Shown piece by piece: positions 17,051 through 25,285 of a DNA stretch of 64,000 bases. The position numbers and the translations under genes were made by a program. Under the pieces are notes generated by a model. That model saw only the letters and a list, made by a program, of their open reading frames with translations, ran no database searches and was not told the origin of the DNA. Each line of letters opens with the position of its first letter. Position 1 is the first letter of the stretch. Source of the stretch: Actinomycetospora termitidis (GTDB taxonomy: Bacteria > Actinomycetota > Actinomycetes > Mycobacteriales > Pseudonocardiaceae); the NCBI RefSeq assembly GCF_030286555.1, contig NZ_JASVWF010000005.1, forward strand, positions 310,001 to 374,000, written 5' to 3'.

Positions 17051-17776
17051 TCAGTACTCGTAGGCGGGCGTCGGCTCGGCGACCTCGACGGCGTCGACGA
17101 CGGTGACGGTCGGGACGAAGCCGGACTCCCGCGTCGCCGTACCCGGAACGAGTCGGACCCGGGCGGCGACCCAGCGATCGGCACCGCTGCCCGGCCCGCC
17201 GACGACGCCCCGCGGATCGTCCAGCCGGACACGCACCGGGCTCGCGTCGGCGGCGCAGCAGGAGATCACGAGGCGGGCGAGGTCGACGCCCGGCCCGGCG
17301 CGGGCGGGGACGACGAACCCGATCAGCGTCACGTCCCGCCCGGCCAGCGCCCCGCCGTCGGGAGCCGCGGCCGCGCGGGCGACCAGGTCGACGACCGGCA
17401 CGTCCGGCGCCTCCCCGGGCGGCAACGGCTCCTCCGGCGCGCGGCCGACCGCGACCGTCCGCGACCCGGCGAGGTCGACCGCGTCCGACCCCAGCGACGG
17501 CGGCGCAGCGAGCAGCACCACGAGCACCGGGACGAGCAGCAGCCACGCCGACCGACCGGACCCGTGGTCGTGCTCGACGGGCCCGTCCTCCGGGCCCGAG
17601 CGCCGCAGGTCCCGCACGACGTCGAGCAACGCCAGCCCGACCACCACGACCCCGGCCGCCGCCACGAGCGGCGCCATGCCGGGCCGGACGTAGTGCAGCA
17701 CGGTGCCGTCGGCCACGATCAGCACGAGGACGGCCCCGACGAACACCAGCAGCGCGTTGCGCACCTCGCGCGTCAC
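17051..17776 (-). CDS. TIGR03943-type permease partner protein
   Basis: A 241-residue protein with two or three N-terminal membrane helices (residues 8-28, 33-53 and 75-92) and a C-terminal extracytoplasmic domain. Its AEEP-LPPGEAPDVPVVD and GRDVTLIGFVVP segments and the paired cysteines in LVISCCAADASPVRVRL fit the TIGR03943/DUF1980 family, which almost always accompanies a DUF318 permease. A short His run (EHDHGSG) lies between the helices. The GTG at 17776 overlaps the permease stop as GTGA, so translation is coupled. It is thought to act with the permease on a metal or metalloid; the substrate is unknown. Confidence 0.85.
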   Translation of the reverse strand: MTREVRNALLVFVGAVLVLIVADGTVLHYVRPGMAPLVAAAGVVVVGLALLDVVRDLRRSGPEDGPVEHDHGSGRSAWLLLVPVLVVLLAAPPSLGSDAVDLAGSRTVAVGRAPEEPLPPGEAPDVPVVDLVARAAAAPDGGALAGRDVTLIGFVVPARAGPGVDLARLVISCCAADASPVRVRLDDPRGVVGGPGSGADRWVAARVRLVPGTATRESGFVPTVTVVDAVEVAEPTPAYEY

Positions 17777-18750
17777 GGCAGCCCCACCGCCAGACCCGCC
17801 CCGACCCCGCACAGCACCGCGACCACGAACGTCACCGGGGCGAACCGGAGGGCGAACGCCCGCCCGAAGGTCCCGGTCTGCAGCGCGATCAGCTTGAGGT
17901 CCACCGCCGGCCCGACGACCAGGAACACCAGCCGCGGGAGCAGCGGCAGTGCCGAGAGGGACGCCGCCACGAACGCGTCGCCCTCGCTGCACAGCGACAT
18001 CACCACCGCGAGCACGGCCATGACCAGCACGGCGAGCACGACCTGCTCCCCCAGTCCGGCCACCCACGCCGCGGGCACCACGGTCGTCAGCACCGCCGCG
18101 GCGAGACCGCCCAGCACGAGGAAGCCGCCGGCGTCGACGAGGTCGTGCCGGGCGGTGGCCGCCGCGACCCGCCACCGCGGCCCGTCACCCGGCGTCGGGA
18201 CCCGCCGCACCCGCTCGGCGATCCACTCCACCCGGCCCGCCCGCGACCACACCCACCCGACCACGGCCGCCGTCGCGAAGGAGCCCACGAACCGTGCGAG
18301 CACCATCTCCGGCGCGTCCGGGAACGCGACGGCCGTCGCGACCAGCACGATCGGGTTCACCGCGGGCGCGGCGAGCAGGAACGCGAGGGCCACCGCGTCG
18401 GGCACGCCCCGCGCGATCAGCCGGCGCGCCACCGGCACCGACGCGCACTCGCATCCCGGGAGCGCCACGCCCGCCGCCACCGCGACCGGGACCGCCGCCC
18501 CGGTCCGCGCCGGCAGCACCCGCCGCAACGCTGCCGGCGACACGTAGGCCGTCAACACACCGCTGAGCAGCACGCCGAGCACCAGGAACGGCAGCGCCTG
18601 CACCACGACCGCGACGAACACCGTGGCCCCGACCCGCAACTGCGGCGTCACCAGCGGGTCCACCCCGAGCACCCGCAGCCCCAGCGCGACGACGAGCACG
18701 ACGGCGAGGACCTCGACCCCACTGACCCGTCGCACCACGCCCGTCGTCAT
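17773..18750 (-). CDS. DUF318/ArsP-type permease
   Basis: A 325-residue integral membrane protein with about eight helices. GCECASVPVARRLIARGVP and LCSEGDAFVAASL are the conserved Cys motifs of the DUF318/ArsP_1 permease family; both keep the Cys-x-Cys and Cys-Ser pairs. It is first in a two-gene unit with its TIGR03943 partner (GTGA overlap). The ATG at 18750 gives MTTGVVRRVSG. The family includes organo-arsenical and suspected metal exporters; the substrate here is unknown. Confidence 0.88.
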   Translation of the reverse strand: MTTGVVRRVSGVEVLAVVLVVALGLRVLGVDPLVTPQLRVGATVFVAVVVQALPFLVLGVLLSGVLTAYVSPAALRRVLPARTGAAVPVAVAAGVALPGCECASVPVARRLIARGVPDAVALAFLLAAPAVNPIVLVATAVAFPDAPEMVLARFVGSFATAAVVGWVWSRAGRVEWIAERVRRVPTPGDGPRWRVAAATARHDLVDAGGFLVLGGLAAAVLTTVVPAAWVAGLGEQVVLAVLVMAVLAVVMSLCSEGDAFVAASLSALPLLPRLVFLVVGPAVDLKLIALQTGTFGRAFALRFAPVTFVVAVLCGVGAGLAVGLP

Positions 18751-18810
18751 GATCGCGATGGTGGCAGAGGGGTCCGACACCGTGGGCCGGAACGACGACG
18801 GTGCCGCCCG

Positions 18811-18932
18811 GTTCGACCGAAGGGCCCCTTCGGTCGCATAGACGGGCCGTGGGCGCCCATCGCCAGGACGCCGCCGCATGGGCGAGGGGCGCCCCTCGGC
18901 GATAGAGCTGACCGAAGGGGCCCTTCGCTCGG
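18811..18932. repeat. Compound palindromic region
   Basis: Two near-identical palindromes, 18815-18835 (GACCGAAGGG c CCCTTCGGTC) and 18910-18930 (one mismatch), flank a G/C-rich core with its own palindromes TGGGCGCCCA and GGGGCGCCCC. The outer right end reads TTCGCTCGG, as in repeat family A, and TAGA occurs beside each unit. It lies in the 180-base gap between the permease start and the stop of the RibD-like gene. Confidence 0.7.
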
Positions 18933-18933
18933 A

Positions 18934-19686
18934 TCAGGATCGCGTGCGGACGTAGCGCACCAGGATCGTCGAGTCCTCGACCAGCAACGAGTTCACCGCG
19001 AAGCCGCGCGGCGAGTCCAGCGGATCGTCGGTCCGGGCCAGGCGCGACGCCCGCCCGGCCACCGCGGTCGGCACGAAGCTCACGCGCATCTCGTCGACCA
19101 GGTCGGCCGCCAGGAGCTTCCCGGTGAGCCCGGGCCCGCCCTCGCAGTCGATCCGCCGCAGGCCCCGCTCGGCCAGTTGCCGCGTCGCGTCCGCCAGGTC
19201 GACGTCACCCTCACCCGCGACCAGCACCTCGGCGCCCGCCGCTTTCCAGGCCCGCTGCCGGTCGTCCGGCGCCGACGCGCAGGTGATCACGATCGTCGGG
19301 ACGAGGACGTCGACGATGCTCGGCGTGTCCGCCGGCAACGACCCGGAGGTCACGACGGCGAGCGGCGGCACGCCGGCGAGGCCGTGGCGCTCCCGACGGC
19401 GCGCGGACTCCCCCTCCGGCCGCAGCCCCGGGTACTCCTCGGCGACCGCGGTGCCGGAGGCGAGCAGGACGACGTCGGCCAGGTCGTGCCCGAGGTGGAA
19501 GACCTTCCGGTCGGCATCGGTGGACAGGCCCCGGCTGCGCCCCTCGATCTCGATCCCGCCGTCGAGGGAGCTGACGAAGTTCACCGCGACCCAGCCCGAC
19601 CCGTCGTCGGGAACGGGATAGGTGTACAGCTCCTCGAGCTCCGCCGGCCCCAGCTCCCCGGCGGGCAGCGGCCACACCCGGTGCAT
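18934..19686 (-). CDS. Dihydrofolate-reductase/RibD-C family reductase
   Basis: A 250-residue Rossmann-type reductase of the DHFR-like RibD C-terminal family. Markers are VAVNFVSSLDGGIEIEGRSR at about residues 30-50, VFHLGHDLADVVLLASGT, ITCASAPDDR and IDCEGGPGLTGKLLAADLVDEM. Such stand-alone proteins reduce pterins or pyrimidines with NADPH, but the substrate is unknown for most. The ATG at 19686 overlaps the folP2-like stop as TGATG, so the two are translationally coupled, which suggests a pterin substrate. That is inference. Confidence 0.82.
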   Translation of the reverse strand: MHRVWPLPAGELGPAELEELYTYPVPDDGSGWVAVNFVSSLDGGIEIEGRSRGLSTDADRKVFHLGHDLADVVLLASGTAVAEEYPGLRPEGESARRRERHGLAGVPPLAVVTSGSLPADTPSIVDVLVPTIVITCASAPDDRQRAWKAAGAEVLVAGEGDVDLADATRQLAERGLRRIDCEGGPGLTGKLLAADLVDEMRVSFVPTAVAGRASRLARTDDPLDSPRGFAVNSLLVEDSTILVRYVRTRS

Positions 19687-20570
19687 CAGGTCCAGCGCTC
19701 CGCGCGCGACGGCGGGCGGTGCCCGAGCACGCTCGCGACCATCTCCAGCGTCTGGCGCGTCTCCTCGACCTGGTGCGCCCGCACCATCGCGACGCCCGCC
19801 TCGGCGGCCAGGGCGGTGGCCGCGAGCGTGCCGGTGAGTCGGCCCTCCAGCGGGACGTCCAGGGTCTCCCCCACCACGCCCTTGTTCGACATCGCGAGCA
19901 GCACCGGCCACCCCGTGTCGATCAGCCGCGGGAGCGAGCGCAGCACCTCGAGGCTCTGCACGGTGTTCTTGCCGAAGTCGATCGTGGGGTCGAGCAGGAT
20001 GCCCTCCGCGGGGACCCCGGCCTCGACCGCCCGCTCCGCCAGCGCGACGGTCACGTCCACGACGTCGCCCATGACGTCGTCGTAGACCGGCTTCACCGGG
20101 TCGGTGCGCGGTGTCAGGCCACCGGTGTGCGCCGCGACGTAGCCGGCGCCGTACCGGGCCGTGGCGGGGAGGATCTCCTCGTCCCACCCGGCCCAGCTGT
20201 CGTTGACCAGGTCGGCGCCCGCGGCCAGCAGCGCCTCCGCCGCCTCGGCCCGGTAGGTGTCGATCGAGATCGTCAGCTCCGGGAACTGCTCGCGGGCCCA
20301 GAGCAGGGTCGGCCGCACCCGGTCGATCTCCTGGGCGACGGTGACCTCGGGTCCCGGGCTCGCGGGCACGCCCCCCAGGTCCACGACGTCCGCGCCTCCG
20401 GCCACCGCGCGGTCGATCGCGTCCTCGGCGGCCCCGGCCTCCCAGGTCGCGCCGTGGTCGTAGAACGAGTTCGGCGTGCGGTTGACGATCGCCATGATGA
20501 GGGCGCGGTCCCGTCGCAGCGTCCGGCCGTGGATCGTCAGGTCGACCCCCGCGCGGGTCGGCGTGCTCAC
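19686..20570 (-). CDS. folP: Dihydropteroate synthase family protein (FolP2-like)
   Basis: A 294-residue TIM-barrel protein. The start IMAIVNRTPNSFYDHG, DVVDLGGVPASPGPEV, SIDTYRAEAAEALLAAGADLVNDS, ILLDPTIDFGKNT and GWPVLLAMSNKGVVGET give the family pattern. Its details, especially NRTPxSFYD and SNKxVVGET, match mycobacterial FolP2 (Rv1207) rather than true FolP1 (NVTPDSFSDGG). FolP2 of mycobacteria is reported to lack normal dihydropteroate synthase activity, so this may be a paralogue with another role. The ATG at 20570 gives MSTPTRAGVDLTIHG. Confidence 0.88.
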   Translation of the reverse strand: MSTPTRAGVDLTIHGRTLRRDRALIMAIVNRTPNSFYDHGATWEAGAAEDAIDRAVAGGADVVDLGGVPASPGPEVTVAQEIDRVRPTLLWAREQFPELTISIDTYRAEAAEALLAAGADLVNDSWAGWDEEILPATARYGAGYVAAHTGGLTPRTDPVKPVYDDVMGDVVDVTVALAERAVEAGVPAEGILLDPTIDFGKNTVQSLEVLRSLPRLIDTGWPVLLAMSNKGVVGETLDVPLEGRLTGTLAATALAAEAGVAMVRAHQVEETRQTLEMVASVLGHRPPSRAERWT

Positions 20571-20672
20571 GAGACCGTGGTGTCGATCAGGATGGGCATG
20601 CCGCCTTGATACACGGCCGGATCTCGCCGGGCCACCGCACGACTCACGGTGCGGTCGCGGCCGGCCGCGGAC

Positions 20673-22172
20673 TCACACCGGTTCGGTGGTCGCCGCCGCC
20701 CGCGCGCTCAGGCCCCAGTGCGCCACGAAGGCGACGCCCGCGCCCAGGAACCAGGAGAAGGCCGCGACGTCCGAGGACCCGAGCAGCACCAGCAGCATCG
20801 CCGCGACCGCGCCCACCGCCGTGGCCCCGATCGCGACCGGGTTGTAGCCGCGGCGGAAGAAGTACTTCCCGGTCGGGTCGAGCGTGTACATCGCGTCGAC
20901 GTCGATCACCCGGCGCTTGATGAGGAAGTAGTCCGCGATCAGGACGCCGTAGAGCGGGCCGATGAACGCGCCGAGCGTGTCCAGCGTGTAGTGGATGACC
21001 TCCGGGCTGGAGTAGAGGTTCCACGGCGTGAGCAGCACCGAGCCGACCGCCGCGATCATGCCCCCGGTGCGCCAGCTGATCCGCTGCGGTGCGACGTTGG
21101 AGAAGTCGAAGGCCGGAGAGACGAAGTTCGCGACGATGTTGATCCCGACCGTCGCGATCATGAACGTCAGCGCGCCCAGCACCACGGCGGTCGTCGAGTC
21201 CAGCCGCGCGACGGTCTCCACCGGATCGTCGATCATCTCCCCGAACACCGGCTCGGTGGCGGCCGCCGTGATGACGACGAGCAGGGCGAACACCAGGAAG
21301 TTCACCGGCAGGCCGAGGAAGTTGCCCTTCTTGACGGCGGCGAAGCTCTTCCCGTACCGCGAGAAGTCCCCGTAGTTCAGCATCGGGCCGGAGAAGTAGG
21401 AGACGACCAGTGCGACGGCCGTCGCCATGATCGGCACCGCCGCCCAGCCGGTGACCAGGTTCTCGGAGAGGTTCAGGTCGATCGCCGAGAAGCCGCCCGC
21501 CTGCCAGACGAGGTAGCCGGCGAGCAGGAACATGACCACGTAGACCGCGGGGCCGCAGAAGTCGATGAAACGGCGGATGGCCTCCATGCCCTTCCAGAAC
21601 ACCAGGGCCTGCAGCACCCACATCAGGGCGAACGCCACCCACCCGACCAGCGAGAGTCCGGTGAACCCCGTCGAGTCGTCCGCGTACGGGGCGAGCCCGG
21701 GCCAGAGCTTGAGCGCGACGACGACCAGCGAGGCGGAGGCCAGGTAGGTCTGGATGCCGTACCAGGCGACCGCGATCAGGCCGCGGATGATGGCGGGGAC
21801 GTTCGCGCCCAGCACCCCGAACGCCGAGCGGCAGACGACGGGGTAGGGCGTGCCGGTGGCCTGGGACGGGCGGGCCACGAGGTTGCACAGCAGGTAGACG
21901 ATCCCGATGCCGACCAGCAGGGCGACGAGCACCTGCCACGCGGCGAGCCCGAGCGCGAACAGCGAGCCCGCCGTCAGGTAGCCGCCCACCGAGTGGACGT
22001 CGCTCATCCAGAACGCGAAGAAGTTGTACGACGACCAGGTCTGCTCGCGCAGCGGGGCCAGGTCCTCGTTGGTCAGCCGCGGGTCGTAGCCCTCCCCGCC
22101 CACGCCCGCACCGATCGGATGGCCGGCGGCCTCCACCAGATCGTCATGACCTGTGCGCATCTGATCGGTCAT
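20673..22172 (-). CDS. NCS1-family nucleobase/allantoin:cation symporter
   Basis: A 499-residue transporter with about 12 helices. NFFAFWMSDVHSVGGYLTAG, PVVCRSAFGVLGANVPA, LNYGDFSRYGKS and GPLYGVLIADYFLIKRR are NCS1 signatures, a family that imports uracil, allantoin, hydantoins or cytosine with H+ or Na+. The substrate cannot be read directly. The ATG at 22172 has GGAGG seven bases upstream. It is divergent from a degenerate SDR gene 238 bases away; there is no purine catabolic gene next to it. Confidence 0.92.
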   Translation of the reverse strand: MTDQMRTGHDDLVEAAGHPIGAGVGGEGYDPRLTNEDLAPLREQTWSSYNFFAFWMSDVHSVGGYLTAGSLFALGLAAWQVLVALLVGIGIVYLLCNLVARPSQATGTPYPVVCRSAFGVLGANVPAIIRGLIAVAWYGIQTYLASASLVVVALKLWPGLAPYADDSTGFTGLSLVGWVAFALMWVLQALVFWKGMEAIRRFIDFCGPAVYVVMFLLAGYLVWQAGGFSAIDLNLSENLVTGWAAVPIMATAVALVVSYFSGPMLNYGDFSRYGKSFAAVKKGNFLGLPVNFLVFALLVVITAAATEPVFGEMIDDPVETVARLDSTTAVVLGALTFMIATVGINIVANFVSPAFDFSNVAPQRISWRTGGMIAAVGSVLLTPWNLYSSPEVIHYTLDTLGAFIGPLYGVLIADYFLIKRRVIDVDAMYTLDPTGKYFFRRGYNPVAIGATAVGAVAAMLLVLLGSSDVAAFSWFLGAGVAFVAHWGLSARAAATTEPV

Positions 22173-22262
22173 CGCGGTCCTCCCCGGGTCGGCTCCGGGC
22201 GACGCTAGGTCGCGAATGGACGCGCACCGAGCGATGTCCGAACCCTTCACACGATCCTCATA

Positions 22263-22298
22263 CGCATCACGCGCACGCAACAGTCGGAGTGTGATGCG
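22263..22298. promoter_or_regulatory. Possible bipartite operator in a divergent intergenic region
   Basis: CGCATCAC (22263-22270) and GTGATGCG (22291-22298) are perfect 8-base inverted arms 20 bases apart, midway between the NCS1 and SDR-like genes. The remaining sequence of the gap (22173-22410) shows no other clear element. A regulator is not known. Confidence 0.3.
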
Positions 22299-22410
22299 CC
22301 GCACGTCCAACGGCTTCGCGGTCGGCATAGCCACCGACCGTCCGGCGTCGTACTTTCCGCTGCTCACAGGGGTCGAGACCACGCGGAGGAGCGCGGGAAC
22401 GGAGCGCATC

Positions 22411-22983
22411 ATGGGGGCATTGGACGGACGGGTCGTCCTGATCCTGGGTGGCACGGGGGACCACGGCCGGGCGGTCGTGGACGAGCTGGTGGCCGACGGC
22501 GCGACCGTGGAGATCCTCGACGAGGACGCCGAGGCCGCCCGGGCCGCCGCCCGGCGCCACGGTGGCCCGTGGGGTCGGGTCGCGCACCGCCCGCTCGAGC
22601 CCGGGGCGTGCGCGGAGCTGATCCGCGCCGCGGTGGCGCGGACCGTCGCCGACCGCGGCGTGCTGACCGGCATCGTGACCGTCGACCGGTCTCCCGCGGA
22701 GGTCCTGGCCGTGCTGCGCGCCGCCCGCGCGCCACTGCGGGCCGCGCGGTACGCCGCGGTCGTCCTGGTGGGCAGCCCCGAGCAGACCCGGACGCTGGCC
22801 GAGTGGCTCGCCGACGACGGGGTGCGGATCAACTCCGTGCGCCCGAGCGGTGTCCCGCTCGACACCGCCCACGCCGTGCACTTCCTGCTCTCCGACGCCG
22901 CGGCCGACGTCACCGGCACGGACTGGCCCGCGGCGGACCGGGACGCCGCCATCCCGCGCCGGGCGAGCCCGACCGCGCGGTGA
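22411..22983 (+). CDS. Degenerate short-chain dehydrogenase-like protein
   Basis: A 190-residue SDR-fold protein. The N-terminal nucleotide loop is LILGGTGDHGRAVVDEL instead of TGxxxGxG, and the C-terminal half ends with VRINSVRPSG and HFLLSDAAADVTGTDWPA, as in SDRs. The catalytic YxxxK motif is not present where expected: the strand reads RYAAVVLVGSPEQTRTLAEWL. It is shorter than active SDRs (about 240-260). GGAG lies seven bases before the ATG at 22411, favouring it over a start at 22216. It may be a binding or regulatory protein. Confidence 0.65.
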   Translation: MGALDGRVVLILGGTGDHGRAVVDELVADGATVEILDEDAEAARAAARRHGGPWGRVAHRPLEPGACAELIRAAVARTVADRGVLTGIVTVDRSPAEVLAVLRAARAPLRAARYAAVVLVGSPEQTRTLAEWLADDGVRINSVRPSGVPLDTAHAVHFLLSDAAADVTGTDWPAADRDAAIPRRASPTAR

Positions 22984-22990
22984 CCGGACC

Positions 22991-24562
22991 TCAGCTCCCG
23001 GGTCGCGGCACCCTCGCCCACAGCGCCGGAAGCCGGTCCTCGGCGTCCCGGGCGCGGCGCTGCTCCGCGCCGTACAGCAGCCCGAGCGTGAAGGGGTGCG
23101 TGACCTCCCCGGGGCCCTGCCCGTGGCCCGCGAGCTCGAGCAGGGTCGCCCGGGTGACCGCGGTGTCCTGGTGGACGCCGAGCAGTTCCTGCACCGCCTT
23201 CATCCGCTTGCGCAGCCGACGGGCCGGCTTCCCGAGGACCGGCTGGGCGACCTCGTTCGCGTAGCGCAGCCGCTTGGCCTTCTTCCGGGCCTCGTGCAGG
23301 GCCACGTCGCGCTCCGGGCCCTCGGGCGTCGCGTCGGCGGCGTCCATCGCGGCGACCACCCGGCGGTGGGCCCGGTCGACCTCGCCGGGCAGGACCCGGC
23401 GTGCCGCCCGGGACGCCCGCCCCGTCGTCGGCGGGTCGGCCTGCAGCGCGTCCAACGCCTCGAGCAGCGCCAGGTACCGGACGGAGTCGAGCGCGGTCGT
23501 CGCCCGCTCGCGGGCGGCGGCCCCCCGTCGCGTGAACGCCCGGTCCACCTCGGCCGCGACGGGGCCGACGACGAGCGCCGGCGGCGTCTCCGCGAGGAGC
23601 TCCTGCAACCGCGCGAGCATCACCTCGGTGTCGCGGGCCGGGGCGAGCTCGCCCGCGAACCACCGCAGTTCCTCCGTGAGCCCACGGGTCCGCTCGCGCG
23701 CCAGCACCCGCCCGAAGCCCTGCAGGGCACTGCGCAGCCGGCGGGCGGCGACCCGCATCTGGTGCACGGCGTCCTCGCGGTCCAGGCGCACGAGCGGGTC
23801 CTGGTGGCGCAGCGCGCGGGCCTGCTCGGCCAGGTAGCGCAGGACGACCCCGGCGGCGGTGTGCTCGTCCGGCTCGGCGCGCGCGACCGTCGCGGCCCGC
23901 CCCGCCAGGACCCGGCCCACCTTCGACGCCGACGCCGAGCGTCGGATCCCCCGCTCGGCGAGCCGCTCCTCGACCTCGTCCAGGAACCCGTCGGGGGCGC
24001 CGGGCCCCAGCTCGACCTCGATCTCCTGCCAGGCCTGCAGGTCCTCGCGCCCGTCCGCGTGCACCGTCCGGGCGGTGACCTGGTCGACGACGAGCTCCGC
24101 GACCGTCCGCCCGTCCGCGTCCTCGGCCCGCCATTCCCGACGACGGGTCAGCAGCTCGGCGACCGGCACCACCGGCCGGCCGCGGCTGGAGGAACGCAGC
24201 AGCGCCACCACGCCCTCCGGCGGCCCGGAGCCGGCCGGCGTCAGCGGGGCGTGCAGCTCCTCGCGGCGGTCACCGGAGCCGGGCAGCTTGACGTGCCACC
24301 CGTCGTCGCGACCCCCGGTCCGGCGCCGGAGGGTGACCCGGTCGTGGTGCAGCGCGAGGTCGGCGGTGTCCCAGTACTCCGCCTCCTGCAGCCGCTCCGT
24401 CGGCTCGTCCGGCACCGGACGGTCCAGGACCGCGCGCACGTCGTCGGCACCGAGCGTCTCCGCGCCCGCCGCCTCGAACTTCCGCTCGACCTCACCGGCC
24501 GACGTCACGGGCACCTGCGACACCTGCGCCACCTCCGTCACTCCCGTCCCATCGAAGCGCAC
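22991..24562 (-). CDS. CYTH and CHAD domain protein
   Basis: A 523-residue two-domain protein. The CYTH domain (about residues 20-210) carries EVERKFEA, the acidic/basic triphosphate-tunnel residues (TLRRRTGG, WHVKLPG, VDQVTARTV) and IEVELGPG. The CHAD domain (about 230-510) is helical and rich in His, Arg and Lys (VHQMRVAARRLRSALQGF, DTEVMLARL, EARKKAKRLRYANEV). CYTH enzymes act on triphosphates and CHAD binds polyphosphate granules, so a polyphosphate-linked role is likely. It follows kdpE by 33 bases on the same strand. The start is a GTG; a shorter GTG start at about 24541 is possible. Confidence 0.88.
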   Translation of the reverse strand: MRFDGTGVTEVAQVSQVPVTSAGEVERKFEAAGAETLGADDVRAVLDRPVPDEPTERLQEAEYWDTADLALHHDRVTLRRRTGGRDDGWHVKLPGSGDRREELHAPLTPAGSGPPEGVVALLRSSSRGRPVVPVAELLTRRREWRAEDADGRTVAELVVDQVTARTVHADGREDLQAWQEIEVELGPGAPDGFLDEVEERLAERGIRRSASASKVGRVLAGRAATVARAEPDEHTAAGVVLRYLAEQARALRHQDPLVRLDREDAVHQMRVAARRLRSALQGFGRVLARERTRGLTEELRWFAGELAPARDTEVMLARLQELLAETPPALVVGPVAAEVDRAFTRRGAAARERATTALDSVRYLALLEALDALQADPPTTGRASRAARRVLPGEVDRAHRRVVAAMDAADATPEGPERDVALHEARKKAKRLRYANEVAQPVLGKPARRLRKRMKAVQELLGVHQDTAVTRATLLELAGHGQGPGEVTHPFTLGLLYGAEQRRARDAEDRLPALWARVPRPGS

Positions 24563-24595
24563 CGGGTCGTCCGGCGGGAGATCACCGGGAACGGT

Positions 24596-25285
24596 TCAGC
24601 CCGCCGGTTCGAAGCGGTAGCCGCGCCCGGGCTCGGTGATCAGGTAGCGCGGTCGCGACGGTTCCGGCTCCAGCTTGCGGCGCAGGTGCCCGAGGTACAC
24701 CCGCAGGTAGTGGCCCTCGGTGCCGTACTGCGGCCCCCACACCTCCTGCAGCAGCTGCTGCTGGGTGACGAGCATGCCGGGGTGGCGCACGAGGTGCTCC
24801 AGCACGCCCCACTCGGTCGGGGACAGGTGCACCTCGGCCCCGCCGCGCACGACCTTCTTCGCGACGAGATCCACCTCGAAGTCCGGGGTGCTCACGCGCG
24901 GCTCCCCGTCCCCCGCCACGGCAGCCCCGCGCCGGACGGCCGCGCGGATCCGGGCGAGCAGCTCGGGCATCCCGAAGGGCTTGGTGACGTAGTCGTCCGC
25001 CCCGCCGTCGAGGGCGGCGACCTTGTCGCCGGCGTCCGTGCGCGCGGACAGCACGATCACCGGCATCGCGCTCCAGCCGCGGATGCCCTCGAGGACCTCG
25101 AGGCCGGGGAGGTCGGGCAGGCCGAGGTCGAGGACGACGACGTCGGGTGCGGGTCGGGCGGCGGCGGCCCGCAGCGCCGCCGCTCCGGTGGCCACCGGGA
25201 CCACGGTGTGGCCGTGGGCGGTGAGGTTGATCCGCAGGGTGCGCAGCAGGTACGGGTCGTCGTCGACGACGAGGATCCGGCTCAC
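24596..25285 (-). CDS. kdpE: Response regulator KdpE
   Basis: A 229-residue OmpR-type regulator. The receiver domain has the acidic pocket D8-D10 (VVDDDP), the phosphorylated D53 in VVVLDLGLPD, and the conserved Lys in VTKPFGMPEL. The winged helix reads HLSPTEWGVLEHLVRHPGM and RVYLGHLRRKLEPEPSRPRYLITEPGRGYRF (broken here only for reading), typical of KdpE. The GTG at 25285 overlaps the kdpD stop as GTGA. KdpE switches on kdpFABC when K+ is scarce or osmotic stress is high. Confidence 0.94.
   Translation of the reverse strand: MSRILVVDDDPYLLRTLRINLTAHGHTVVPVATGAAALRAAAARPAPDVVVLDLGLPDLPGLEVLEGIRGWSAMPVIVLSARTDAGDKVAALDGGADDYVTKPFGMPELLARIRAAVRRGAAVAGDGEPRVSTPDFEVDLVAKKVVRGGAEVHLSPTEWGVLEHLVRHPGMLVTQQQLLQEVWGPQYGTEGHYLRVYLGHLRRKLEPEPSRPRYLITEPGRGYRFEPAG

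Noticed and set aside
22173-24134. Upstream extension of the NCS1 frame as a 1153-residue protein
   Set aside because: The extra 650 residues are antisense to the SDR and CHAD genes; a strong SD exists at 22172.
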